NCBI GenBank assembly: GCA_021186555.1
Contig: JAJKFL010000002.1
Span: 3,262,501-3,326,500, forward strand
Reading direction: 5' to 3'
From: Reticulitermes speratus
Lineage: Eukaryota > Arthropoda > Insecta > Blattodea > Rhinotermitidae
DNA: 64,000 nucleotides
The position numbers were made by a program, and so were the translations under genes. Each line of letters begins with the position of its first letter. Positions within the stretch are counted from its first letter, which is position 1. Under the pieces are notes generated by a model, which saw only the letters and a program-made list of their open reading frames with translations, made no database searches and was not told where the DNA came from. Shown here piece after piece: positions 38,575 through 51,756 of the stretch.

Positions 38575-38712
38575 TCAGATGATGAAATGTTACCAAATGT
38601 TACTTTGTGACCGAAACATATGTAGGGCAATCTTAAAGTGTTAAAATAATTACAATTAGTGCATTTGTTGGTTGATGATTTTATCTATTGCCATAATGCA
38701 CGGTGAACAAAA
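38575..38712 (+). mobile_element. Remnant with a half-preserved hammerhead-like motif and shared terminus
   Basis: GACCGAAACATATGTAGGGC (38611-38630) is the 3' half of the motif; the CTGATGA box is altered. It continues to GTGCATTTGTTGG and ends at TGCACGGTGA (38697-38706), the terminus shared with other foldbacks. Confidence 0.55.
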
Positions 38713-38797
38713 AAGTTAAATTGAGTTACCAAAGAACTAACATTTTGGAGAACTTTTTCTTATGTACTAACACACCTTGAAATTAAGAATGTTTTAA

Positions 38798-38958
38798 GAG
38801 TATTCAAATCTTCTGGGATGTTGACACTGTGTCGTTTGGTCCAAGAAGACTACATTTCTTGAACTGCTTGAGCCTGAACCACCCACCCAACAACATAGTG
38901 TCACATGCCAGAAAGTTTGGATCTCCAGCAATACCGCTGTGAGAACCTCAGATGTCAC
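38798..38958 (+). mobile_element. Foldback repeat family A copy
   Basis: TCAAATCTTCTGGGATGTTG on the left pairs with CAACATAGTGTCACATGCCA and GAAAGTTTGGATCTCCAGCA on the right. The end ACCGCTGTGAGAACCTCA is well kept. Confidence 0.65.
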
Positions 38959-39295
38959 AATCACATATAAACAACAAAATGCAGTTTGTAGTTTTACACT
39001 TTATTAATTGTTGTACATAGCTTTAAGATAAATGATGTCTGCTATTTTTAAATCTTATTCACCTACAAAATTTGCACAACATTTTGACACTTTATCCACT
39101 GTCAAAAATACTTTGTACATTAGATTCGCTTTAAAGATAATTTGGAGTAATCAGTAAATAGGCCTGAATAGAAAATTTGTCTGATATGAAGCATGATGTG
39201 TCAGTAAGCATTGCTATGAAACAAAGCCGCATAAATAAGAACTTGTGTTTTCCTTATGGTTCTATTTCAGATAGATTTTACTGCATGTGCATATT

Positions 39296-39700
39296 GTCAC
39301 AGTGAACAGCTCCTTAACTAACTCCATGGAGCAGAGTCCTTCTTGAGAAGCTAACAGGTCGTCAACTAGTCCAGAAATTTCCCACGTTTTATGGAACCCA
39401 AAGGTTCATTACCGCATTCACAACAGCCTGCCACCTGTCCCTATCCTGAGCCAAAGAATCAGTCCAGGTCCGAGGCTCTGTTAAATGATTCGTAACTTGG
39501 TAATTTTTTACGGTGAGGAGTTGTTAGCACCTTGCCCAACCCCCAAACTGGAGGACCACCCATTGTCGGCTGTCCGCAACTGCTTATTCAATATATTCGC
39601 AGCTACCCTCCATATCCGGAGGTCGTTCCTCCTTCCGCAACCTGAGGATGCGCCATGCCGTGGCGACAGGGACCGACTTATCATGGGAACTGTCCTTACA
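39296..39700 (-). mobile_element. Non-LTR retrotransposon 3' fragment(s)
   Basis: Reverse reading of 39340-39480 gives TDSLAQDRDRWQAVVNAVMN and LWVP-stop, the C-terminal end seen at 40255-40455. The part after 39590 (ATATTCGCAGCTACCCTCCA) also follows the LINE tail at 2677-2720, so at least two pieces are joined. Confidence 0.6.
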
Positions 39701-39994
39701 TTACCAAATATGCAGCTTTTTACCTTTTTTTTCACATCTGTTGCTAACTGCTGTGACAAATAATTCAACAGCACTTTGTATTTATTTGTAATTATGTAAC
39801 TCATGTTAATATAAATTAATAATCAGTGTATTAATATATATATATCAATTTTTACTCCTCACCAAATATTATTCTGGTGGTCAAACCAAGGACAATGAGA
39901 TAGGCAGGAGAAGAGAAACGCGCATGGGGTTTTGGTAGGGAAACATGAAGGTAAGAGACCACTTGGAAAACCTAGTCAGAGATAGTAAAACTAA

Positions 39995-40254
39995 AGTTCT
40001 CCTAGAACAGGCCATGAAGGTCCAGAGGGGGAGTAGAGGTATAGCTGTATTCTTTCTTTTAACTCTGTGCTAGATTGTAGTGAGTGGTCAATGCCACGCC
40101 CCAGCCGCTCTACCCCCGGGAAAGAGACCCGGTACCCATTGTACAGGAGGCTGGGTGGGCCCCAGGGCCGATTTGGACAAGTGTGGAAAATCTTGCCCCA
40201 ACTGGGATTCGATCCCCTGGATAGCCCAGCTCGTAGCGAGTCGCTATACCTAGG
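39995..40254 (-). repeat. tRNA-derived SINE, head truncated
   Basis: AAAGTTCTCCTAGAACAGGC through GGGATTCGATCCCCTGG and GTAGCGAGTCGCTATACC in reverse. It joins a LINE fragment directly at about 40255. Confidence 0.8.
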
Positions 40255-40455
40255 CAGAGATGGGAGGATGGTATTAAAATGGACATTCAAATAGGTTGGG
40301 GTGTGGACTGGATTGATCTGGCTCAGGATAGGGATAAGTGGCGGGGTCTTGTGAACTTGGTAATGAACCTTCGGGTTCCATAAAACACAGAGAATTGCTT
40401 TACTAGTTAAGGAACCCTTAGTTCAAGAAAGACTCTGCTTCATGGAGTTAGTTAG
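40255..40455 (+). mobile_element. Non-LTR retrotransposon C-terminal and 3' UTR fragment
   Basis: Reads WEDGIKMDIQIGWGVDWIDL, then AQDRDKWRGLVNLVMNLRVP-stop, the exact end type of insect endonuclease-reverse transcriptases. A 3' part with GACTCTGCTTCATGGAGTTA follows. Confidence 0.8.
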
Positions 40456-41105
40456 TTAGCATTGATCTACATTGTCATAATGTAATTACATCCTACCACA
40501 TGTTTACATAAAGTGAAGGTGCCCTCCAAATTCTTTCCTGCCCTTATTTCCCATGTATCTGCTAATTACTGAAACTGTGTAATAATATTGTTATGTCTGG
40601 ATGAATATCAGCGTTGTTAAATGGGAAGGTACTTGTCAATTCACCTGCAGATATTGCATTGACCAATTATATAAATACATTTTAAACAGTCCACAAAATA
40701 GTCATAACTCCTATGTTATCTAATGAGGCTGTATCAACTGTGAAGGTCATATTGTATTGATGATTTTGAATTTGAAGGAGTTTGTGAGAAAATGTTCATG
40801 TGTGGCATTTGTCCTGAGTAAGTAAGTAAAACTTTCAGAGATCTTAGCCACGCTGTTAAACAGAATGTCAGTAAGTTCTTGTAACAACCAGTCTTGTCCA
40901 AATTCATCACTGCTTATACCATGTCTAATTGTAATATACTACGTACAAAGAGGAATATATGGGTAGAATCGTGAGTGGATAAAAGAGAGTGAAAGATTGT
41001 CTTGATTACTGACATGCAGAATTTTTCTCAGTTCTGGTAAAAGTAATTTATATTCAACATTGTGCTGTAATGTACATTGCATGTAAAATTACAAATTCCA
41101 TGTGG

Positions 41106-41270
41106 TTTGAGGATTCAGGTCTTTCCAGGTTTGACCCCATGTCACCGTGTTAGTGTTTCGAAATATGTGACGGAACATAGTTCCTTCATCGTCAAGGGAT
41201 GAGGGGTCACATCCCAAAAGACCTGACTCCTGACCTGACAACAGCGCTGCAAAAACCTCAAATTTTACAA
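41106..41270 (+). mobile_element. Foldback repeat family A copy
   Basis: GAGGATTCAGGTCTTTCCAG and TTGACCCCATGTCACCGTG, a centre with CCTTCATCGTCAAGGGATGA, and a right arm GGGTCACATCCCAAAAGACC. Confidence 0.65.
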
Positions 41271-41867
41271 TTTATTTATTAACTTCTAAATTTCTTTCCT
41301 CATTCCTCTGTATGCCTGAGTATCAGACAGAGGCAAAGGAAAGGCATCATCATTTGAATCGAAACGTATGTGAAAGTATCTAGTCTGTGTGTGGTGGACA
41401 CATTGGCATTTAATATTGTCTTACAGTCTAAATTTCCAGTTCAAAACTGACCAAAGAATAAGTAGACATTTTCTGTTGTAATGAAAATTATTAAATATTA
41501 GTTTTGACCTACTATTTTTTTCCACTGTTAGGTATCAGTCTATGTACATAAATATATTAAATGAATTTTTGTTGTCATGACTAATGTGGCTAAATTATAG
41601 TAAACAATAATTACATTTTGAGTGTATAAATTTTTATTTTGAATAATTTGCACCCTGATGTATGCAGATCCAAATTTGACATATATTGTCTTAGCAACCC
41701 CTAAACAGGTTTCTTTCTATATCTAAAGCATTACTCTGAATAAAAGTGGCCATTGGGTGCAATAAGAAAGTAACTAACATTCCATAAAAATGTTACTGTA
41801 GTGTTTAAATTTGCATACTCATTGTTAAATTTGTTTATGTTCAAAAATGTTGAAGAGGTGCATTGAT

Positions 41868-41925
41868 TACTTACTTACTTACTTACATATTTACTTACTT
41901 ACTTACATATTTACTTACTTACTTA

Positions 41926-41957
<32 letters not shown>

Positions 41958-41990
41958 TTTACGTACTTACATATTTACTTACTTCATTTT
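41868..41990. repeat. TTAC tetranucleotide microsatellite
   Basis: (TTAC)n about 120 bp with ATAT and ATTT interruptions. The following AT-rich sequence to about 42190 may be a LINE 3' region, which is not certain. Confidence 0.9.
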
Positions 41991-42199
41991 TATTTCCGTC
42001 AATCCAATCAGGTTAAAACAACCTTTAGGATATAGAACAAGTCATAATCATATTATGATGTAACATTTACAAGACATGTTCACAGCTCTTCAATTCTATT
42101 TTTCATATTTTGTTTGAGTACTGATATATCAGCTATTAACTTAAAATCATTGTTAATAATAAATATCAATTATAATGTGCAATATGGCCATTAAGGCCT

Positions 42200-45100
42200 C
42201 CTATGAATATTTTTACAGTTGCTGTTGATTGGGTTAGTATCAGCTTTGAATTTGAATTTCATAATTGTAATTTCTCATCTTGCTGTAGTCATCTGTCTAG
42301 TTCCTGCAATTTTTTTTTTATACAATCTGAAAGGAATTTTCCCCTCCTCTTAATGAAGGCAGTTCCTGGAAGCTCGTTAGAAATAGTCCATACAGACACT
42401 CCATTTGCATGTGCCTCTAGTATGTTAGTGAAGCCTTCAGACTTGAGGTTGTGTTATTGATATGATGAGTGTATCAGTGAGCATCCTAATACGTGTTCCA
42501 AATTACACTGTCTTTGAGTGCTTTCTGATAAGTTAGGCAAGAAGTAATTATAAAGGAAACAGTAAAATCACTCTTGAAATTTAGTAAGTCAGATGTGTGT
42601 ATTATAGACCACCATCACCAGTATATATAAGTATTTTCAGAGAAATAGTTTTCTTGCCAGGATAACATTAATGTTAACAGCCTTTTAACTGCTTTTAAAT
42701 TACTATGTTGTTGGAAAAGTGAATTTTTCAATTGTGGTATTGCATGCATACTGCCTCACAGTCTGCATTTCTGCTTTTGCCAAAGCATAATTCTTGTCAG
42801 ATCCATATGTATCTGTATAATATCTGTATTAATACAAGTGGACACATTGTTTTGATGTCATATTTTCATGTGTAAGAATGATATCGATATATGTATATAT
42901 ATCGTATCGATAATACCATTTCTACCTCAGAAGAGTACGAATCCTATTCAATTGATGGACTCACTATCTTTGAAGCCCTCAGCAAAATGGAGTGTCTCCT
43001 TGGAATGTAGATTTATATAGGAACCTTCTTGCAATTAAGAACTTGCTCAAAGAAGCCTTGCACTTTTGACAACCAAGTACAGTCTTGTCCAAATTCAGCA
43101 TTCTTGTTACCACTTTTAATAGTAATATAGAAACAGAAATATATAGTTAGAATCCTGAGTGGAGACAAGAGAGTTAAAAGAGATCATCTTTCTTATTGAC
43201 ACTTGGTGTTTGTCAAGTCAGTGACCTACACAAGCTGATATCTTCCAGCATCAATCTTCACTTTTACACACACATCAAAGAACAGACAGTTAATATGTTT
43301 TCTGTAATGTATCAGTATTCATATAAAACAGTGCACTATTTTAGAGTCCCAAATTTCTATAACAGTTTATCTTCAACATATTTCTACATGCATGCAGGCA
43401 GAATTTTTAATATTACAAACAGTTTGCAATTCTCTGAGAAAGGAGGGTGGACAATGATTTTTTTAACTGATCAAGTAATTAAACAAACAAATATTTTTGA
43501 TGTAGGAATTAAAAATGTATAGAGATAATAGAATATCATAATTTGTAAGTGAAAGTTACCATGTTTGAATTTAGAATATTAAAAATAGATACATACACAG
43601 CCTAAAAATATAATTGTATATGGATAATTACTAGTCAACAGATTGCTTCTGTTTGAATGTAGAATATTTGTTCTGAGGAGTTGTATCAGAATGTAGCTGT
43701 ATCTTGTAAACTAGGGATATATCTGACCCAGCAGAAAGAAGGTTGTATTGAAGTTAATGGAAATCAAAATGATGCAGAATTATTTGTATACAAATATCAC
43801 ACTTTTCCATAGTTATCTGCTATAAATGTGGAACATATATTGACATTGTTTACTTGGGAGCAAAAAATTATACAAGAGTGAAGCTGTTTTGGAAGTGACT
43901 GGGAAATGACTGCTGTTGTGTTTTCTTCCTCCGCCTTTTATAGTGACATATCTCTTCTCTAACCACAAAAATAGAGATACTCCAGAGTTACTGTCTTAGA
44001 AAAAGTGTTGCCAACTGCTAACTTACACATGAAGGAAAGCATTTAGTCATATTATAGGGATGTCAGCCAATAAGACCATGGCTGTATTTTATCCAGTTTA
44101 GTTTTGATACCATGTATTACTAACTCCATATACACTTTATTCCCCATTTCCTGCAGAGTTGCTGAACTTCGCTATGTACATTCTGCTCCAGCGGAAATTA
44201 CTCACTTCTTCGTCTAAACCTTCAATTTCATATTATCTGGACCATCAATTGATTGCACATTTTATTTATTACATGGATTCCCTTTTATTACTAAATTTTT
44301 AATTATGAAGCTTTTAGTATCTTTAAGTATTAATTACTTAAGATGATGTACTGTGGAGAAAGTGTCAATGAATGGTGATGATAAAGATATACAATTTTTA
44401 AGGAATTTTTCATTCCTGACATTGTGTCAGTCAGGATCAGCATTTACCCCCATTGTTTGACATCCCTATATTTTGGAAACACTAAGAAATTCTTTGTTGC
44501 TATGTTACATAGTTCTAAATAAAAGAAATTGAAAGAGTTAGATTGAAAGTGGAAGGAAGACTTAATAAATCTTTTGATTGATTTTTCTTTTCTGAAATCA
44601 ATAAGAGTATTTACAGCTTGCAGGATTAAGTATCTTGAATTGAATATCACATTGATCTGAATCCAATTTGAAATGAATGTACTACCCTCCATTTCATACA
44701 TTTGTAACACTTCACTTGTGTGAAGTAAAACTGATGATTTTTTGTCAGCTTGGTTGTGTGTTTTTATATATATATCTGTGCTCTTGTGGACATGTGTCTG
44801 AGTGGTGTGTCATGTAGCATCAAAGCCTGCAGAGAAATTGTGTGTCTGAGTTTTACTCTTTCTTCAATTTAGGTTTTGGAAGAAAAGAGTTTAAATGGTG
44901 AAGAGACATGAACAGTCAATAGCTAAGCATATTCCTTCTCTTGAGTACACTTGAAATGTAAATTCTTATGGAAAGTGACTCCTTTGCAAATTTTATATCA
45001 TATGTTTTGATTCTTAGAGAGTTCCATATTTCTTTATACCATCCATATTATATATATAAGTACATAATATGATTCATTTACATAGTTCAAATCCTTCCAT

Positions 45101-46190
45101 TATTCTTTATTTTCAGTCACAAGTACAGTATTTGCACTTTTAATTATATTCTGTGACATGTATGAGAACAACTAATTAAAGTATGTATGTTCACAAATGA
45201 GTGGGTGATGGAGCGAATGCAGTGAATGGCATGGGTGGAGTAAGTATATATTTCTGTCTTTACTGCAGGCATATTTATCACAAATCACTTTTTATATTAG
45301 TAGAAACTGTTTTAATCCCCTGTGTAAGATTTTAATTGATTAAATAATTGTCATCACGTTTGAGGTTATGAACACAAAGTGACAGGAAAGTGTAGATCAG
45401 AAGTTGTGCTGCAGTCTGTTTATATGAAATCTTTAAATTTTACATTTCAAGTAATATTTTATTTATGTACTTCAGGCTAAAGAAGTCCAAAATCTTTTCA
45501 CATTAATGTCATACCATCGTGATTTTAGTACATAAATAATACAGATTATATGAGCTTCTATTATTACAATAAATATGAATAGATACTTGTTTCATTTAAA
45601 AATCAATAACTAGTCTTTCAGCATACAGAACACAAGTACACATTATTGTTTATAAAGAGTTTAAATTTTATTATACGTTTACATAAACTATACAGTTTCG
45701 AACCTGCAGAATGTAACATGCAAGATAGGGAAGATAGAAAAGTCAGCTTGAAGAATGAGATGAATATATTGTAAAGTAGCACTTTGTACTTAATAGATAT
45801 TTTAGCCAATGTACTATGCCATTTTTTTTTTTTTACAAACTTCATGATTGAAACTGGCATAATATACAAGAAGGCAAGTTTATTTTTGTTTGAAAGTAGT
45901 GGCATTATGAGAGAAAACTTTAACATAGAGAAAGCAGATGCAAAGTTCTACACTTCAATTGACACTGTATTTTACTGAGTATGTGCTTGGTCCTGTGTTC
46001 AGTTCTGTTACATGGCATTGTCTTCCTTAATGCTTCTATATCAAGTTGCAGCTGCCAAAATATAAACCATGATTCCTATTCAGTTCTTCCTGTTCCAAAT
46101 TTCATTATTCGTCCCACGCCCATTATCTTTGAAACCTCATCAGTAGTAGGAGACAAAAAAAGAAACAAGCAATAGCATTCTTAATCAAGC
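42200..46190. other. AT-rich intergenic stretch without recognised genes
   Basis: Only short chance frames are seen. A small palindrome GATATCGATATATGTATATA lies near 42883-42915. No coding, tRNA or assignable repeat signal is found. Confidence 0.4.
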
Positions 46191-46207
46191 AATCAATGGT
46201 TAATGAA

Positions 46208-46385
46208 CTCTACGGTCTTCTGGGGCATTATGTGGCGTCGTGTGGTATTTGTTTACCGACATTTCAGGAAAACGTATCGGTCCCATCCTCACGGGTCAAG
46301 AGTCCGAGTAGGAAAGAAAGCCAGCCTATAACGTTGATAAACAATTACCACGCGATGCCACGTAATACCCCAGAAGACCACAGAT
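46208..46385. mobile_element. Foldback element
   Basis: Arms GGTCTTCTGGGGCATTATGT...GTTTACCGAC and the inverse with ATAACGTTGATAAACAATTA...CCCCAGAAGACC. Inner CGTATCGGTCCCATCCTC recalls the 27360-27530 element. Confidence 0.75.
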
Positions 46386-47557
46386 TTCATCAACATCGCA
46401 GCAGAACCCTGAAGTCAAGAAAATCAATGGTTAATTTCTGTGTATGTTCAGTATTGAAAACGTCTAGTCTGAAAGTTCATCACGGCACTATTTCCAGTGC
46501 AGCTGTCCTGCCCTTTATTAGATGCTTTTATGATATAACTGATGTAACTGAGATCTTATTTACTACTAATGAAATGCACTTTTTATTTACTTTTATTTTT
46601 TCTCTCTTTGAATGTATTAATTTCTGTGTAATGGGGTTCCTACATAATCCATATGAGAAAATATACAAAATATTGATTCTGAATACTGAAGCATACTATA
46701 AATATCAATTTCTGAAGAGGACAATCATTCTATCAAATTCTTGGATGTGACTAATTTTACGTTGAAAAAGATCCGAATTTTAACTCAAAAATTTCATCTT
46801 TGTTCTCAAAGAGTAACATGGTAATCACTGTGAAACAGATTTTTGAAGAGGTGATATAATGGACCACACTTCACTCCATTAGCTGTTCTCAAGTAGCATT
46901 AAGGGAATGAATTAATGGTTTACACTAAGATAAGTTGTGTTTTACTGTACTTCCTAAATTTCCATCATCCATCCAACTGTAAAATTCAAGATGTACTGTG
47001 CAGTTTTACTGTCGCATTGCATTGATGTAATATCTGAAAAGTGTCTACTGTTGCTTGCTAATATAAAACATATTCTTAAAATTCACATAAAATATGATAG
47101 TCTCATTTTGTAGTCATGTATTTGTAGTACATATGTACAATTTTTGCATCTGTGATACTGTAAAATATATATTGCAAGAAAATTTTATTTGTGATGGGTT
47201 TTGTGCTACATGAGTTTTATAAATTTAGAAAAAAATATTTGAAACTAAGTAGCCTATTTTTTTTTTTCAGAGTTACATAATTTTGTTGCCTAAGACTATG
47301 TAAACTATAACAAAGTTAATGTATGAGACTTGACAATCTTTGCTGTATCTGTTCTTTGGTCAGAGTCATTCTTACCTCTCTGAGAACCTCAAATTTTTAA
47401 CAGTTTTTCTGTCGCTCTCCTTCAGTTGTAAATGAACTGAATATGACTTGTATAAAACAGTAAGCAAAAGCAAAGCAGAATTTTTATATATGGTTTAGAT
47501 AAAAGTTAGCATTTGACAGTTTAAGGCCACCATTTAGGACAAAAACATGGACAGATA

Positions 47558-47810
47558 GGACTTGGGATAGCATAGTTGTTACAGTGACTATGTCATGGGA
47601 AGGATGACCAAAGAGTTGTATTTTGATTCCTGTTCTGGTGTCCACCCAGCTCCCGATTTAATGGGTGCCAGAGGACTGTTTTCTTCAGGGTAAAGTGGCC
47701 AGGGTGTGAAGCTGTTCACTCATCGCCATCTAGTACCAAATTGGAGTGGAACTATACCTCCATTCCCCATACGCCTCCATGGCGTGCACAGGAATGGCTT
47801 TACCTTTTAC
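47558..47810 (+). repeat. tRNA-derived SINE, diverged
   Basis: ACTTGGGATAGCATAGTTGT (degenerate A-box), body with CATCGCCATCTAGTACCA and end AATGGCTTTACCTTTT. Directly followed by another tRNA-like repeat. Confidence 0.7.
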
Positions 47811-47811
47811 G

Positions 47812-48064
47812 TGGATAACGTTTCGTTTGTTTCATGGCTCAACAGCTCTAGTGGACCAAGGCCTCCTCATTATCGAGGCTTCACGATCACACTAGGTAGG
47901 ACTCCTCTGGACGAGTGATCAGCCCGTCGCAGAGACCTCTACCTGACAACACACAACATTCAAAAGAGACACACGTCCATGTCCCCGCCGGGATTTGAAC
48001 CCGCAATCCCAGCAAGCGAGCAGCCGTAGACCCAGGCCTTAAACCGCGCGGCCACTGGGACATA
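47812..48064 (-). repeat. Second type of tRNA-derived SINE or repeat
   Basis: The - strand starts at about 48062 with TGTCCCAGTGGCCGCGCGGT and GGTTCAAATCCCGGCGGGGA, resembling A and B boxes of a tRNA with anticodon arm between. A non-tRNA body follows (CACTCGTCCAGAGGAGTCCT). More likely a SINE head than a working tRNA. Just beyond lies the pair TATTCACAAG/CTTGTGAATA (48062-48101). Confidence 0.55.
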
Positions 48065-48479
48065 TTCACAAGAGATAGGCGCGCGTTTGTCTTGTGAATA
48101 TTTCTTTCTGTGTATAGGCCTAACACTGCATATCGGATGGTGCTGAGATATTCAACTTACAGAAATTTCATATGTAGCCTAAAGTACGTTCTTATACCAA
48201 AGGACACGTTAACCATGTATTAAAAATTGTCATCGTAGGAGTATTTTTATGTATCAGCATAGGAATACATACATATATACATTCCGTGGATCCATAATTT
48301 TGTCACAAGACAAGAGGATGTGGAATAAGTTATAACATACAAAATCATATAAAAATGTAAATGATGGTGATCAAAATAAAATTTGACGGTTCAGCTTTTC
48401 TGGGCCGTTACACTAAGTACGAACACAGAAGACCTGACTCGTCAACATCAATGCCATGTAAACGTCAAATCTCCTGAGG

Positions 48480-50880
48480 TAAATTTCATTTCTATCCCGT
48501 TTGTACGTACTTCTGGCTTGTGATTTCTGTACAAGACTGTGCTATGTGGAACCGAGGTGGAGTGTTAAGTTTTAATCAGAAAGTATAACTGTCGCAACAG
48601 TTGTAGTAATCGGTGTTTGCACGTCTCATAATCCGATCCAGTGAGACTACTTACTTTGTGGACTGTTTCCAAAACCCTGTGTGAAATTTCTCACAGTCGT
48701 CTGTTGAAAGCGTGAGAATGGTGCTCTGCATCAAACGCGTAAGTAAAGTACGTGACATTTTCGAAGTTCTGCTACTGTCTTCGGGTAACTGGTTGTTATA
48801 CATTTTTTCTTGTTATTGATATTGGTAGCAGCGATCGCATCCAAACAGATTAGCACGAATAAGAGCTCAGTTAGGCTTTAGAAGTTCTGGCCGGCATGGC
48901 GGTGTAAGGAATGCACGGCACAACTTTCTGGTAAGGTACTTGAACCTGTTTAGCATACACTTTTATGAGGCCATGTACCACAAAACCAGCCACAAAAATC
49001 GTATTTTATTCAAGCTTATTGGTCCCAACACATCGTGAATCACGACCAACATAATCTAACCTAACCAAATGTCCCACCAAATCACGATTTCTTGGACGTA
49101 TGAGAGCAAGCCTCTGCCGAAACACGTGACAGTGCACATTATATCATGGTAGAGAGTAACAAAACTGTGGTTGTCTAGTTATGATATCTTTGTGGTCTGA
49201 TAGGTGTCAGCGTTTGGAAGGAAGGTGTTCTCGTCACATTTAACCCCAAAGACGGAGGTGACAGGTTCCTCCAAAACATTTTGTCATATCCAAAAATCCC
49301 ATAATCTTGATGAGAACTCCGTGTTAACATTGGTGATATCACTAGACATTTCTGGCAGTAAGTCGTACACATCCAAACATGGTGTAAAGACGTTATGATA
49401 CATGGAGCGATGGGAGAGATTATGTTTTTTGTCTGGTAGGGACCAGTCAGCATAAATAAAATGTGAATATGTTAACTTGATTGGCCAAGCGTAATGTACA
49501 TCACACAAATGGATCGTTAGAAACTGAATGTAATAATTTACTGTTACTCTTGTTCAGAATTGCTCCACTTTGTCTGGGCCTCAGTCACAGATACGACTTT
49601 GTAGCCAATATCAAGCTGAAAAGGACAGTATGCATGAAACATATTGACAGCATTGCTTATGATAGCAGTTAAGTGACATTGTCCAATACAGGGAAAGCTA
49701 TTTATTAGGTGATGTATGTCAAGATGGGGTTCTTTTATGGCTACCAGCATAGTCACTGGGATAGACTTTCAGCGATTACAAAGTCATTTGTATTGTTGGA
49801 ATCATATTGTAGATTGTGCCAGAATTGTTTTGTGGTTGGGGTAAGGAACAGACTAATAAACCCTTCTGATATTAAAATTGAGATAAGTAATTTAAAAATA
49901 GTACTCTTCATATCCTTGAGCATGGCAGCTGCACAGGGACTTTGTCACACAGTAAGCGTGCGTCTGCCAGGAATCTTAAAAGTCTGATTTTCGCTTGAAG
50001 TTCAAGTTACTTTTTCATATATATTTGAATATGTAGCTTATTCACTAGTGTCAATAGTATCACATTGAAGCTCTGTTGCAATCAAACTGTCACTTTTCAT
50101 CAATACAAACAGCGAGTGACAGTGCTAATACTCCCTTTTTCCCAAAGAAGAGCCCATCAAAAGCATTAAGATAAATTATTAACAAAATTAAGACCAGTGT
50201 CCTCAATATATTAAGTTCTTTAATCCATAACTTACCATGGTAATAAAAGTTTGGTAACTTAAAGAAAAGACATGGAGTACAGCAGCCATTAATACTGTAA
50301 TTTCAATAACTGAAATAACAATACAGTAATACCTTCAACACTGTATAAAAATATTTAAAGTACAAGATTTCTATCACATAAAAAGATCTTAAAAATAATT
50401 TCACATTTTTAACATATGTCATTCTTCAATGCTATTAAATTACAACAGTTTCCTGCATTGCATTTGCATTACCACAGAATCTGTGTGAAATATAAAAACC
50501 TAATTTTAATATCTTGTACCATTTATTGCTATCTATTAATGATATCAGTCACAGAGTTTCATAAAACATGGAAGGTAACCTAAGTAAAATATCACAAATA
50601 AATTAAGACTGTATTTCACTACAGGCAAAAGACTTCAGTGGCTCTCACATAAGCTACATATGAACAGAAATTAATATTGTCTTAACAATGCAGGTCTTCA
50701 CAGGAAATGTTACTAGCAGTTGGGGTTGTCACTCACGGTAGATTGCTCTCATCCCCTTAGTTTATGACATGAAGCGATGTCCATAATGTGTAATGGTACA
50801 TTAGCATTATTCCTTGTATGAAATTATGTCTGAATGCATGGTAGTTACCCATTTGCAGGTCAGGAGGATATAATTAACTT
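48480..50880. other. Intergenic stretch, nothing firmly recognised
   Basis: Somewhat richer in CG between 48500 and 49200. ATGGTGCTCTGCATCAAACG followed by GTAAGT at 48719-48744 could be a tiny first exon, but no partner exon is visible. The rest is AT-rich without support for genes. Confidence 0.3.
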
Positions 50881-50892
50881 TATTACTCATTG

Positions 50893-51125
50893 CAAATTAA
50901 ATAAATAGACCAACGAATGCACTTTTTGACCACTTTAATGTAGTGTCTTTCTTATACACCCTACACGTGTTTCGGACCTAGGTCCATCTTCGGGGGTCTC
51001 GGTATTGTTAAAAACACGTGTAGGATGTATAAGAAAGACACTACATTGAAGTGGTGAAAAAGTGCATTAGTTGGTCTATTTATTTAATTTGATTTATAGA
51101 AATGCACGGTGATAATAGTGTGAAA
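50893..51125. mobile_element. Foldback element with a hammerhead-like motif
   Basis: Arms AAATTAAATAAATAGACCAA... and complement (51058-51093), with CTTTCTTATACACCCTACAC inside. The left arm carries the full motif (50958-50996, -), the right arm only its GTGTAGGATG end. TGCACGGTGA at 51103-51112 closes the element. Relative of 5811-5960. Confidence 0.78.
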
Positions 51126-51756
51126 TTTACTCATTGCAAGTTTGTCTTCTTTTTTTTTTTTTTTTTTTTCCCCCTCCACTTCCTTAGCCGTAAGGCGTTA
51201 TAGATCTTATGTTAAACTTCCCTTTGCACGCATTAGGTGGATACACAAATTCATAAGTACTGAATGTGTTTTGAGTTATTGCTTTATAGTCTGTGAAATG
51301 TCATATGTTAAAACAGAATGCGAGCGCAACGAAAAATTGGCTTGTAATACAGTTCTTACACACTTTAACATGGAACTACATCTCATTTCTTTTTATACTT
51401 ATAAGATCTTCCCTAAGAAAACTATATGTGCTGGTTGTTATGGACTAACAAAAGTATCTATGGTTTCTTGACATAGCAGGGACATAAATGTTAACGTCAT
51501 TAATATCCTTTTCTTTTCTACTCACGATTAAAACACAAATTTGTTTACATTCTTCATGAACTTGTTGCAGAGTAAATTAACGAGTAGAACAATTTGCACT
51601 TTTCTTAAAAATGTGGGTCAAGAGCATCATATTTTGGGGTGTTTCTACATTTTGTTATCATAATTTAAGATGACAACCCTAACTGCTAAACTGAAATAGT
51701 TTCACTGTAAGCCTACAGAAGCACCTTGGAGATGAACTAGGAGTATTTAAAGGCAC

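Noticed and set aside
46196-46750. 184-codon + strand open frame
   Set aside because: Its first part is a foldback element, the rest is AT-rich without resemblance to a protein family; likely chance.
47990-48064. Functional tRNA gene on the - strand
   Set aside because: A- and B-box-like segments are present, but the cloverleaf is poor and a repeat body continues; better read as a SINE head.
49175-49760. Possible coding exons on either strand
   Set aside because: Short frames overlap on both strands, but none matches a family and no consistent splice chain could be built.
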